DNA of 50,482 nt from Bacteroidota bacterium. GTDB taxonomy: Bacteria > Bacteroidota > Bacteroidia > Bacteroidales > UBA6013. Of this stretch, positions 17,303-24,137 are shown one piece after another (the first letter of the stretch is position 1; each line of letters begins with the position of its first letter). A program made the position numbers and the translations under genes. Location of the stretch: the NCBI GenBank assembly GCA_020048645.1, contig JAIFMG010000056.1, forward strand, positions 1-50,482, given 5' to 3'. Under the pieces are notes generated by a model. That model worked only from the letters and a program-made list of their open reading frames with translations, was not told where the DNA came from and ran no database searches.

Positions 17303-18934
17303 CTAGCGCGGGGGCAGGTAGCGAAGCTCGAGCAGCACCGAGCGGTTGCGCTGCTTGCCTTCGGGTCCGTCGTCCGGGGCCAGGGGCTGCGCCTCGCCGA
17401 GGGCTTGGGCGTCGGCCAGCAGGCTTGGGGGCCATCCCGCCTCTTGGGCGAGCCAGTCTTGCACGGCCCGCAGCCTCCGCTGGCTGAGGCGGAGGTTGTA
17501 GTCGTCGGGGGCGTCGCTGTCGGCGCGGGCGACAAGGCGCAGGCTCTGGACCTGCCCGGCGGGCAGGCTGTCGCGCAGGGCCTGGAGCTGGGCCAGGGCG
17601 TCGGGGCGCAGGGCGTGGCTGTCGGAGTCGAACAGCAGGGCGAGCCGGGCCTCGCGGGGCGAGCCGAGGATCGGCCGCAGGGGCTGGGGCGGAGGCTCGT
17701 CGGCCAGCGGGGGCAGGGCAAGCGGTAGCTCCCGCTCGGTATAGACCGAGCTGTCCGCCTCGGCAGGAACCGCTTGTCGGTAAGGGACTTTCCCCGGCAG
17801 CTTGACCAGAAGCTCCAAGCTCCCCATCTCGGTGGTAACGAGCAGGAACTCGCCCGTGAGGCGGTTGCTGGTGGCCGTCGAAAGGGTCTCGCGGCCCTTG
17901 AGCAGGCTGACCTGGCCGCCGACGGGCCGCCCGAGCGAGTCGGCGACCTGCCCGCGGACCACGCGGACGGGCACGGGCCGCAGGCGGGGATCCGTGCCTT
18001 GGAGGTCGGCGTGCAGGATGTCGTCGTCGCGGACGAAGTAGGCGTCCTTGCCCGTCCCGGCGACCACGAACCCGAAATCGTCGCGGGAGGTGTTGAACGG
18101 CTCGCCGATGTTGAAGATCGGCCCGTGGCTGCCGTCGGGCCCGAGGGTGGTCTTGAAGATGTCCAGCCCGCCGAATCCGCCCAGGCCGTCGCTGGCGAAA
18201 TAGAGCGTCCGCCCGTCGGCGGCCAGGAAGGCCGAGCGCTCGTCGCCGGGCGTGCTCAGGGGCATCTTGGCCACGGGCTGCCAGAGGCCGCCGACCTTGC
18301 GCGAGAAGAAAAGGTCCATCGCGCCCTGGTAGTCGTAGCCGAAGGCCACGATGAAGAGGTCCTCGGCCGGGGAAACGCACATGCCATCGGTGGCCAGGCT
18401 GGAAGAATGCCGGGCGTGCTCGGCGAAGAAGTCTCCGATGCCCTGGCCCAGGCCGCTCATGCGGTCCCAGCGCTCACCGTCGAGGGTGGCCATGTAGTAG
18501 GGCCCTCCGGTCACCTGCCAGCCCGATCGCCAGCTCTGGAAGTAAACCCGCTGGCCATCAGGCGAAAAGACAGGCTCGTCCTCGCCGCGGGAGGTGTTGA
18601 CGGGGGCAGGTATCGCGGTTGGCGCCTGCCACTGTCCCTCGACCTGGCGGGCGTGGTAGAGGTCGCCGTCGAACTGCCGCTTGCCGAAGAGCACCCTGGG
18701 CTCGCCCGTCCAAGGCTGTCCGCCGCGTGTGCTCATGAAGTAAAGGTCGCGTCCATCGGGCGCAACGTTCAGGTTCACTTCGCGGTAGGGCGTGTTGAGA
18801 GCGTGCAAGTTCGTCAGGGCGACTCGTTCGGGGTGGCGCAGGATCTCGGGTGGCTCCTGCTGTGCCGCCGCGGCGGTGGGCCAGAGGGCCAGCAGCATGA
18901 GCAGGCGAAGCCAGGCTCGGGCGTTGTGGTGCAT
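17303..18934 (-). CDS. PD40 beta-propeller / OmpA-family outer-membrane-associated protein
   Basis: A 543-residue exported protein. Signal peptide ~1-24 (ending TAAAAQ). Residues ~45-325 carry PD40/WD-like repeats with motifs DGRDLYFMSTRGG, FSPDGQRVYFQS and ADGRTLYFASDG. Residues ~330-385 resemble a carboxypeptidase-regulatory-like beta domain (VRGQVADSLGRPV). The C-terminal ~115 residues look like an OmpA/MotB peptidoglycan-binding domain (LLFDSDSHALRPDALAQL ... LSQRRLRAVQDWL ... QRNRSVLLELRY). Such proteins tether the envelope to peptidoglycan in Bacteroidota. It lies 12 nt after the DUF1801 gene and probably shares its transcript. Confidence 0.85.
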   Translation of the reverse strand: MHHNARAWLRLLMLLALWPTAAAAQQEPPEILRHPERVALTNLHALNTPYREVNLNVAPDGRDLYFMSTRGGQPWTGEPRVLFGKRQFDGDLYHARQVEGQWQAPTAIPAPVNTSRGEDEPVFSPDGQRVYFQSWRSGWQVTGGPYYMATLDGERWDRMSGLGQGIGDFFAEHARHSSSLATDGMCVSPAEDLFIVAFGYDYQGAMDLFFSRKVGGLWQPVAKMPLSTPGDERSAFLAADGRTLYFASDGLGGFGGLDIFKTTLGPDGSHGPIFNIGEPFNTSRDDFGFVVAGTGKDAYFVRDDDILHADLQGTDPRLRPVPVRVVRGQVADSLGRPVGGQVSLLKGRETLSTATSNRLTGEFLLVTTEMGSLELLVKLPGKVPYRQAVPAEADSSVYTERELPLALPPLADEPPPQPLRPILGSPREARLALLFDSDSHALRPDALAQLQALRDSLPAGQVQSLRLVARADSDAPDDYNLRLSQRRLRAVQDWLAQEAGWPPSLLADAQALGEAQPLAPDDGPEGKQRNRSVLLELRYLPPR

Positions 18935-18946
18935 GCGCTGGTCGGT

Positions 18947-19306
18947 TCAGGCCTCGAGGTCGGGCTGGGCCAGGCACTCCTCGACACGGAACTGGACGAT
19001 GCGGGCCAGGAGTCCGTAGGGGATGGGCTTGCCCAGGGGAAAGCGAACGGCGCCCCGGCTCTGCGGGAAAGCGGCCAGCTCGACCTGGAACTTTTCGATG
19101 CCGGAGGGCGTCGGGTAGAAGCCGATGTGGGTCTTGAAGGCTCCGAAATAGACCAAGGGGCGCTTCTTGAGCCGGTAGCCCGGCATCCCGTAGGCGAAGC
19201 GCTCGACGGCGTCCGGAGCGTTCGCCTTGACCAGCTCCCGCAATTTCACCAAGATTTTGCGGACATTCGCCGGGCGCTCGGCGATATAGGCATCAACAGT
19301 TTTCAT
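18947..19306 (-). CDS. DUF1801 (YdhG-like) protein
   Basis: A 119-residue cytoplasmic protein of the DUF1801/YdhG-YdeI fold. The family signature is visible: TVDAYIAERP near the start, LRELVKANAPDAVERFAYGMPGYR, then PLVYFGAFKTHIGFYPTPSG and a C-terminal RIVQFRVEE. I chose ATG 19306 because homologues start at this TVDAYI segment; the longer frame upstream has no support. The biochemical role of the family is unsettled. It precedes the PD40/OmpA gene by 12 nt. Confidence 0.85.
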   Translation of the reverse strand: MKTVDAYIAERPANVRKILVKLRELVKANAPDAVERFAYGMPGYRLKKRPLVYFGAFKTHIGFYPTPSGIEKFQVELAAFPQSRGAVRFPLGKPIPYGLLARIVQFRVEECLAQPDLEA

Positions 19307-19415
19307 GTGTCGCGAATGAGAGGTTCGAAAGGCCTGGCTGGGGCAGGGCCGACTGGCCGCCACCAGGCTTTCCAACAAAGATAAAGAAAGAAGCAGCGCG
19401 GACAAGGCAAAAAAA

Positions 19416-19470
19416 GGTTCTTTAAAAGAGTGAGGGTAGCGCAAGAAGGATTGACAGTGGTAAAATCAAG
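19416..19470 (+). mobile_element. ISL3-type terminal fragment
   Basis: GGTTCTTTAAAAGAG-TGAGGGTAGCGCAA, then AAGGATTGA and AAAATCAAG, matches the ISL3-type end at 48556 over about 50 bp and the element start at 50293 over its first ~20. Only the end survives here, with no transposase reading frame. It marks the left border of AT-rich island 1. Confidence 0.55.
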
Positions 19471-19485
19471 TTTTCCGTTCAATAC

Positions 19486-19513
19486 GCACCTGCTGTTTCT
19501 CAACAGCGGGTGC
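19486..19513 (+). other. 12-bp hairpin between the IS end and repeat A
   Basis: GCACCTGCTGTT pairs with AACAGCGGGTGC (one G-U) around the loop TCTC. It could terminate transcription reaching the island or be part of the mobile end; no U-run follows. Confidence 0.5.
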
Positions 19514-19787
19514 ATAGCATACCGCCCACGAGTTCAAAAAAACGCCAAGCCGCTTGCTTTTCCAAAGTACAGCGCGTATCTTTGGCTATCGTCAATTTCC
19601 AACCCCTGATGATCAAGCTACCCTTCAGAACTGCGGATGTCCAGGGCCAAAACCGGCCGCCGAACTTCCCAAACCTGTCGATTCGAATTTTGACGGATGG
19701 GCGCGGCTTCTGGAGCTGTGCATAAAATTCGTAATGCACAATTGTGCTTTTGGGTAGGAATTGAGGATGGTGGAAGTAATGACGTTA
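19514..19787 (+). repeat. Promoter-bearing ~270-bp repeat, copy A, ending at CGTTA
   Basis: Aligns almost end to end with the minus strand of 49736-50003, from GCAT-(A)CCGCCCACGAGTTC to TG-AAG-AATGACGTTA, with scattered substitutions and few indels. It contains TTG-N20-TATCTTTG (19554-19584), a TGTGCAT...ATGCACA dyad (19717-19740), and GCACAATTGTGC followed by TTTT (19736-19751). The AT-rich gene begins 18 nt after CGTTA. Both strands encode short peptides conserved between the copies, so coding and RNA interpretations both remain open. Confidence 0.85.
19554..19584 (+). promoter_or_regulatory. Promoter TTG-N20-TATCTTTG in repeat A
   Basis: TTG (19554-19556), exactly 20 nt, TATCTTTG (19577-19584). 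This is a textbook Bacteroidota promoter facing the PD-(D/E)XK gene about 220 nt downstream. The same spacing is kept in copy B and degenerate copy C. Confidence 0.7.
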
Positions 19788-19804
19788 TGGCTTATGAAAA
19801 TTAG

Positions 19805-21040
19805 ATGATAGAGGAAAAAGAAAATATTGAGGAAATTTTAAAAAAACATAATGTAATCGGTCAAAATGATACGATTGAAAATTTCTTTTTATTGCCTTAC
19901 GATGAAATATTTAAAAAATTGCAAACTTTTTTTATTTCACTACGAAACTATTTCAAACCAATACCTGAAAAACAATCGGATAGATTATTTTTTTATGTTC
20001 TTTACTTAATAACTTTTTCCGATTTTTTCTATGCGTTTCAGAAATCAATTGACAATTATGAAATAAAAACAAATGCAAAAAGAATCATAAACGACATTAA
20101 TAATTTGATAATTAAAGAACTTTCACCCTATATTTTATCTTTCTTTAATTGGGATTTTAATCGCAGAATTTGGAAAAAATATAATAATGGATACAAAACT
20201 GAATATATTAAATCTACAATTTTAGAAATTGATAACGAAATAAAAGGGAACAGTGAAGCTGCATTAAAAAAATATATAGAATTGTTTTTTGAATTTATTC
20301 TAGAAAATTTAGATAAGATTTTAAAAGATTTTCATGAAATTCAACATGAAAGTTTGATTGCAAAAAAAAACGACGCATATAAATTTAGAAATGATTTATC
20401 AGAAATACTTGAAAATAATAAATTGAATGAATTTATAGATAGTGCTTTAGAAAATCAGTTTTTAGATCTTTATAAACCAATTGCAAACAGTTTTATTGAG
20501 GGAATAATCAAATCTAATGGTAGATTTGATTATTTACTTTACTCTTTTATTGATGCTCAAAGTCAATATAAAAATTTGTTAGAAAATCAGTTAAAAATTA
20601 CAGAAAATATTGATGATTTACCAATTGCAGACTTAAAAAATGCACTTTCAAAAAAGGAAATCAAGTATTTTATAAATAAATTAAATACCTATTTTGCATC
20701 TGTTCCAAATGTTCTAATTAAAAATACAAATGAAGCCTTTTATCACATTTTTATTCATATAATTTTAAAATTGTTAGGCTGTGACATTCAATCAGAAGTC
20801 CAAACAAATGTTGGTAGAATTGACGCTGTTTTGAAAACTAATAATTACATTTACGTGATAGAATTTAAAATTTCATCAGCACAAAAGGCAATGAAGCAAA
20901 TAGAAGATAGGAAATATTCTCAGCAATTTGAAATGCAAAATAAAGAAATTTTGTTGCTAGGAATTTCTTTTGATAATAATACTATGACAATTGATGAAAA
21001 TTATGAACTTAAACAAATTGAGAACAATAAAAAGCGATAA
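19805..21040 (+). CDS. Orphan PD-(D/E)XK nuclease-domain protein
   Basis: A 411-residue, very Lys/Ile/Asn-rich protein. The N-terminal ~300 residues are predicted all-helical with no recognised domain. The C-terminal ~95 residues match the PDDEXK_9 (DUF1703) nuclease fold: EAFYHIFIHIILKLLG, then Asp340 in GRIDAVL, and Glu353/Lys355 in VIEFKISS, followed by QIEDRKYSQQF. The catalytic D...ExK set looks intact. This domain usually follows an AAA-ATPase-like module, which is absent here. Base composition is strikingly AT-rich compared with the core genes. The gene starts right behind repeat A, whose promoter should drive it. A role in phage or plasmid defence or in DNA processing is inferred from domain and context. 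Confidence 0.75.
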   Translation: MIEEKENIEEILKKHNVIGQNDTIENFFLLPYDEIFKKLQTFFISLRNYFKPIPEKQSDRLFFYVLYLITFSDFFYAFQKSIDNYEIKTNAKRIINDINNLIIKELSPYILSFFNWDFNRRIWKKYNNGYKTEYIKSTILEIDNEIKGNSEAALKKYIELFFEFILENLDKILKDFHEIQHESLIAKKNDAYKFRNDLSEILENNKLNEFIDSALENQFLDLYKPIANSFIEGIIKSNGRFDYLLYSFIDAQSQYKNLLENQLKITENIDDLPIADLKNALSKKEIKYFINKLNTYFASVPNVLIKNTNEAFYHIFIHIILKLLGCDIQSEVQTNVGRIDAVLKTNNYIYVIEFKISSAQKAMKQIEDRKYSQQFEMQNKEILLLGISFDNNTMTIDENYELKQIENNKKR

Positions 21041-21172
21041 CATGTATTAACAAAAAACTTCCGACTTTCGTACCAACTTTGTACTTTGGTGGCTTCAACG
21101 AGCTGAATTGCAAAATTGAAACGAAAGTGCTGTAAATCCAGCAACTACGACTACCATTTTTCGTTAGCTGCA
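21038..21172 (+). other. attC-like spacer between the two cassette genes
   Basis: Bounded by TAAC (21038-21041, overlapping the stop codon of the first gene) and CGTTAGCTGC (21162-21171). Inside are inverted arms ACTTTCGT (21064-21071) and ACGAAAGT (21121-21128). The 10-mer CGTTAGCTGC recurs, on the minus strand, at the start of island 2 (49731-49740). TAAC...GTTA ends, an imperfect dyad and a position right behind a stop codon are features of integron attC sites. The box sequences do not fully match the R consensus. Confidence 0.45.
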
Positions 21173-21202
21173 ATTACAAACATGAGTGACTAAATAAAAA
21201 CT

Positions 21203-22555
21203 ATGGATAATTTAGATAATATAAAACTGATAATTTCAAATCAAAATGTAGATGAAAATGAATATATCAAAAGTATCGGTAGATTTATTGACTTAGCAGC
21301 ATCACTTAACAAAATTCAAGAGATTGATTTTGCCATTGAAAACCTTAACGATAACAAATCAAAAATTACACTTAAGGAAAATCTTTGTTTGTTTCATTAT
21401 TTTTTATCAATTGCATACAGCGATAAGCATAAAATAGAAATTGCTCAAACAGAAAAAGACTGGAATTGGGAACAAGAAATTATTGCAAAAGAAATTACAC
21501 ATTTACGTCTTGCTTACTCATTTCGCACTAATAAAACTGAAAATAGAATAATTTCAAGCATTTTGACAAATTTAGCTAATAGACTAAACAATTTGGGTCG
21601 GTTTATTCTTGCGCTTGATTATTGGAATGAAGCATGTAAAATTGACAATGAAACAGGAATGCCATTAATAAATAAAGCAAATAGTCTTATGCTTTATGCT
21701 TTAAATTATTTAACTCAACCAAAATACCAAGTTGCTTATATTCAATTAGCTCATCAGTATTTTATAGCCGGTTTGAATAAATTTGTTTTTGATGAATACA
21801 AGGCTGATGTTTTAGCAAGATTAAATGCCATAGAAACAAATTATGCTCAATCTCTTGACTACAAATTTTATCGTGATGACTTTGAAGAAACCACCGAAAA
21901 TAGTGAATATCTTAAATGGTGCATAGAAAAAGAGCTTTGCTTAAATCCACTTTCTAATATTGATGTTCGTTTATCAAGCAGTAAAGATGACATTATTCTC
22001 AAAGGAAGCTCAAATGCGTCATTCGTAAACTTTTTTGAAAATATTAAGCAAGATTACAGATTCGCACGTTTTGAGTTTTATCAATCGTTTAATTCCAAAT
22101 TTTCAAAACAACAAAAAAAAACTTCCTTTTCAAATACATATGCAATATTTGATAAATTAGGCTACTTGATAAATGGAATTTTTCAACTAAATTTTAAAAA
22201 CGACAGAGTAACATTTAGCAGAATTTGGTTTACTAATTTAAACAAAAACAAAGGTCTATCCTCTGTTTTTACAGAAAGCAGAAATTTAATGTTGAGAGCA
22301 TTATATTGGGTTAGTAAAGATATATATATGAACGAAGACGGATTTAAAAATTTGATTGAACCCAAAGCAAAAGAAATTAATACTATAAGAAATTTTATTG
22401 AGCATAAAAGTTTTGATTTTGGAGAAAGAACAGAAGATAATTTTACATTTCATATACCAGAAAGCGTATTTGATGAATATATGTTTAAGCTTTTGCGTTT
22501 GGTAAGAGAGAGTATAATTTATATTGCTTGTGCAACAAATGTTACAACTAAGTAG
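21203..22555 (+). CDS. LA2681-like HEPN domain protein (putative RNase)
   Basis: A 450-residue, AT-rich, Lys/Asn-rich protein. The first ~200 residues look like helical TPR-type repeats (LANRLNNLGRFILALDYWNEA). The C-terminal half resembles the LA2681-like HEPN family: LKWCIEKELCLNPLSN, an IKQDYRFARFEFYQ segment, and the catalytic HEPN signature R-x4-H as Arg396-Asn-Phe-Ile-Glu-His401. HEPN proteins with this motif are metal-independent RNases of toxin-antitoxin, abortive-infection and RNA-processing systems. No antitoxin-like partner follows; the TPR-like half may sense the trigger. It comes after the attC-like spacer and ends directly against a possible IS remnant. Family assignment is from motif memory and needs a profile search. 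Confidence 0.7.
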   Translation: MDNLDNIKLIISNQNVDENEYIKSIGRFIDLAASLNKIQEIDFAIENLNDNKSKITLKENLCLFHYFLSIAYSDKHKIEIAQTEKDWNWEQEIIAKEITHLRLAYSFRTNKTENRIISSILTNLANRLNNLGRFILALDYWNEACKIDNETGMPLINKANSLMLYALNYLTQPKYQVAYIQLAHQYFIAGLNKFVFDEYKADVLARLNAIETNYAQSLDYKFYRDDFEETTENSEYLKWCIEKELCLNPLSNIDVRLSSSKDDIILKGSSNASFVNFFENIKQDYRFARFEFYQSFNSKFSKQQKKTSFSNTYAIFDKLGYLINGIFQLNFKNDRVTFSRIWFTNLNKNKGLSSVFTESRNLMLRALYWVSKDIYMNEDGFKNLIEPKAKEINTIRNFIEHKSFDFGERTEDNFTFHIPESVFDEYMFKLLRLVRESIIYIACATNVTTK

Positions 22556-22720
22556 GCTCCGCTAAAAAACCCACAACCAACTAGCTTTCAAAAAACTAAG
22601 CCCAATTCCATTATCCAAGCGCAAGATTTTTGGAACCTTGGCCCTGAAAACCTTGCGCCTATGTTCAAATACACGCCTCAGAAGCAGCTCAGCCTGGAGA
22701 GATTCCGGCTGGAGGCCCAA
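22556..22720 (+). mobile_element. Possible IS remnant (terminal end plus transposase N-terminus)
   Basis: Directly after the HEPN stop codon comes GGCTCCGCTAAAAAACC, which looks like an IS terminal repeat. An inverted pair GCGCAAG...CTTGCGC (22619-22657) follows. Then an ATG at 22661 opens MFKYTPQKQLSLERFRLEA, which resembles the N-terminus of IS5-type transposases of Bacteroidota. The frame then runs into a terminator, so only a stub would survive. It marks the right border of island 1. Confidence 0.35.
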
Positions 22721-22750
22721 AAGAGGGCCTTCGTGCAGGGCTTCCTGCCC

Positions 22751-22794
22751 AAAAACCGAAAAGCCGGGACCTGGGTCTCGGCTTTTCGGTTTTT
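22751..22794 (-). terminator. Strong bidirectional terminator
   Basis: AAAAACCGAAAAGCCGGGAC pairs with GTCTCGGCTTTTCGGTTTTT (20 bp, one G-U) around CTGG. It lies 17 nt past the stop of the SpoIIAA-like gene on the minus strand. The symmetrical A/T flanks should also stop transcription leaving island 1. Confidence 0.9.
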
Positions 22795-22810
22795 CGGGCA
22801 CTCTGGGCCC

Positions 22811-23224
22811 CTAGGAGAGCATCAGCCAGTCCTCGGCCGCTTGGAGGTCGTCGAAGTAGCTCATGGCGAAGGCGTTGGCATCGGCTTCTTCCATCGCCTG
22901 CTCGATCGAAAGCTGGGCGATGAAGTCGTTGCTGACCATGAAGGCTATCCGTCGCAGCCCGTTGGCGATCAGCGCCGGGACGACCTGCGTGCCCACCCAG
23001 GCCTGCATGTCGGGCGGGATGGTGTAGTGGAACTCCCGCGTGTCGATCATCAGCGAGTGGTAGGGCGACATCAGCGAGTGGGAAACGTAGAAATCGTTCA
23101 CGGATCGGAACTCCTTGTCGGTCAGGCGGATGCTGTCGGCTGTCCATACGGCTTTCAGCAGCGAGCGCTCGGCGTCGTACCCGATGTCGATGTAAGGTCT
23201 TTCTAGCACTTTTTCGATACCCAT
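22811..23224 (-). CDS. SpoIIAA/SEC14-like (STAS) domain protein
   Basis: A 137-residue soluble protein. Its layout (beta strands, a MSPYHSLMIDTREFHY segment, AWVGTQVVPALIANGLRRIAFMVS, and a C-terminal SYFDDLQAAEDWL helix) fits the small stand-alone SpoIIAA-like/STAS-SEC14 proteins common in Bacteroidota. No catalytic residues are expected. Members are thought to bind lipids or partner proteins, but the role is unknown. I chose ATG 23224 (MGIEKVLE) over the upstream extension because TATCTTTG lies 60 nt upstream. It is divergent from mgsA and ends in its own terminator. Confidence 0.7.
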   Translation of the reverse strand: MGIEKVLERPYIDIGYDAERSLLKAVWTADSIRLTDKEFRSVNDFYVSHSLMSPYHSLMIDTREFHYTIPPDMQAWVGTQVVPALIANGLRRIAFMVSNDFIAQLSIEQAMEEADANAFAMSYFDDLQAAEDWLMLS

Positions 23225-23283
23225 GGCGTTTCGTTTTGGTGGACGTTGTGGCGGCACGCAATGTCGTCGTGCCCGCTTTCCTC

Positions 23284-23291
23284 CAAAGATA
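23284..23291 (-). promoter_or_regulatory. Promoter core TATCTTTG for the SpoIIAA-like gene
   Basis: Exact TAnnTTTG match, 60 nt upstream of ATG 23224. Confidence 0.5.
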
Positions 23292-23399
23292 GGGCAAATT
23301 GGAATACTTTGTACCCGTCCTCGGCTGCCCAGGCTGGCGCGTTGTCCGTTCGCTGGCCATTTTTCTGGCGGCAGCGCGCCGAACTCTGGCCTGGGGGCT

Positions 23400-23407
23400 T
23401 ATCTTCG
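23400..23407 (+). promoter_or_regulatory. Promoter core TATCTTCG for mgsA
   Basis: TAnnTTCG variant, 25 nt before the ATG at 23432. Confidence 0.4.
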
Positions 23408-23431
23408 CGGGCACATCAAAATCTCCCGAAG

Positions 23432-23902
23432 ATGAACCCGAAGACCATCGCCCTGGTGGCGCACGACAAGATGAAGAAGGACATGGTGGAATGGGTCCAC
23501 TGGAACAAGGAGCTGCTGGCCCCGCACAAGCTCGTCTGCACGGGCACCACGGGGCGGCTCATCCAGGACACCCTCATCCGCGAGCGCGAGAACCTGCCCC
23601 GCAAGGATTTCGAGGTCGTCCGCCTGAAGTCGGGTCCGCTGGGCGGAGACCAGCAGCTCGGGGCCATGATCTGCGAGGGCAAGATCGACCTGCTCATCTT
23701 CTTCTGGGACCCCATGCAGCAGCAGCCGCACGACGTGGACGTCAAGGCCCTGCTCCGCATCGCCGTCCTCTACAACATCCCCACGGCCTCCAACCGCTCG
23801 ACGGCCGACTTCCTCATCTCCTCGCCCTTGTTCGAGGGCGCGTACAAGCCCGTCCTCAAGGACTACAAGGAGTACATCCTGCGCTCGGTGGACGAGCCTT
23901 GA
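23432..23902 (+). CDS. mgsA: Methylglyoxal synthase
   Basis: Converts dihydroxyacetone phosphate to methylglyoxal and phosphate, a bypass that relieves sugar-phosphate stress. The 156-residue product has the diagnostic set: VAHDKMK near the start, the phosphate-binding GTTGR (residues ~40-45), SGPLGGDQQ, FFWDPMQQQPHDVDVKALLR with the catalytic Asp and His, and IPTASNRSTADF. The start at 23432 gives the standard N-terminus. It is monocistronic, with a TATCTTCG promoter core close upstream and a strong terminator after it. Function is firm. Confidence 0.97.
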   Translation: MNPKTIALVAHDKMKKDMVEWVHWNKELLAPHKLVCTGTTGRLIQDTLIRERENLPRKDFEVVRLKSGPLGGDQQLGAMICEGKIDLLIFFWDPMQQQPHDVDVKALLRIAVLYNIPTASNRSTADFLISSPLFEGAYKPVLKDYKEYILRSVDEP

Positions 23903-23922
23903 GCCGTTGCCCCCTTCGCCCC

Positions 23923-23951
23923 AAAAGCCCCGGCTGGCCCGGGGCTTTTTT
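23923..23951 (+). terminator. Rho-independent terminator after mgsA
   Basis: AAAAGCCCCGG pairs perfectly with CCGGGGCTTTT around CTGGC, and the right arm runs into further T residues. It starts 20 nt after the stop codon. Confidence 0.92.
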
Positions 23952-24113
23952 GGGGGCCTATGGCGGAGGATGCCGCCACCACCGGCGCGATCTGCCAAAA
24001 ATGATAGCCTTCGCCGGGCCCGATCCTTGGCTACTGCGGGGGCCTTGGAGGGCGAGCCGCAAATTTTCCGGGCATGGAGGCGCCACGGCCGGAGGGCCTG
24101 TCCCACTTTTTGT

Positions 24114-24121
24114 TAATTTTA
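24114..24121 (+). promoter_or_regulatory. Possible promoter core TAATTTTA
   Basis: Near-match to TAnnTTTG (last base A), 17 nt upstream of the ATG at 24138. No -33 element is clear. Confidence 0.25.
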
Positions 24122-24137
24122 GCAAAAATGGGCGCGC

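Noticed and set aside
19500-19800. Repeat A considered as a retron or reverse-transcriptase RNA
   Set aside because: No reverse transcriptase gene is adjacent to either copy, and the downstream genes encode nuclease folds.
19307-22810. Search for an integron integrase or other recombinase in island 1
   Set aside because: Neither gene product has tyrosine- or serine-recombinase motifs, so the integron idea rests only on boundary sequences.
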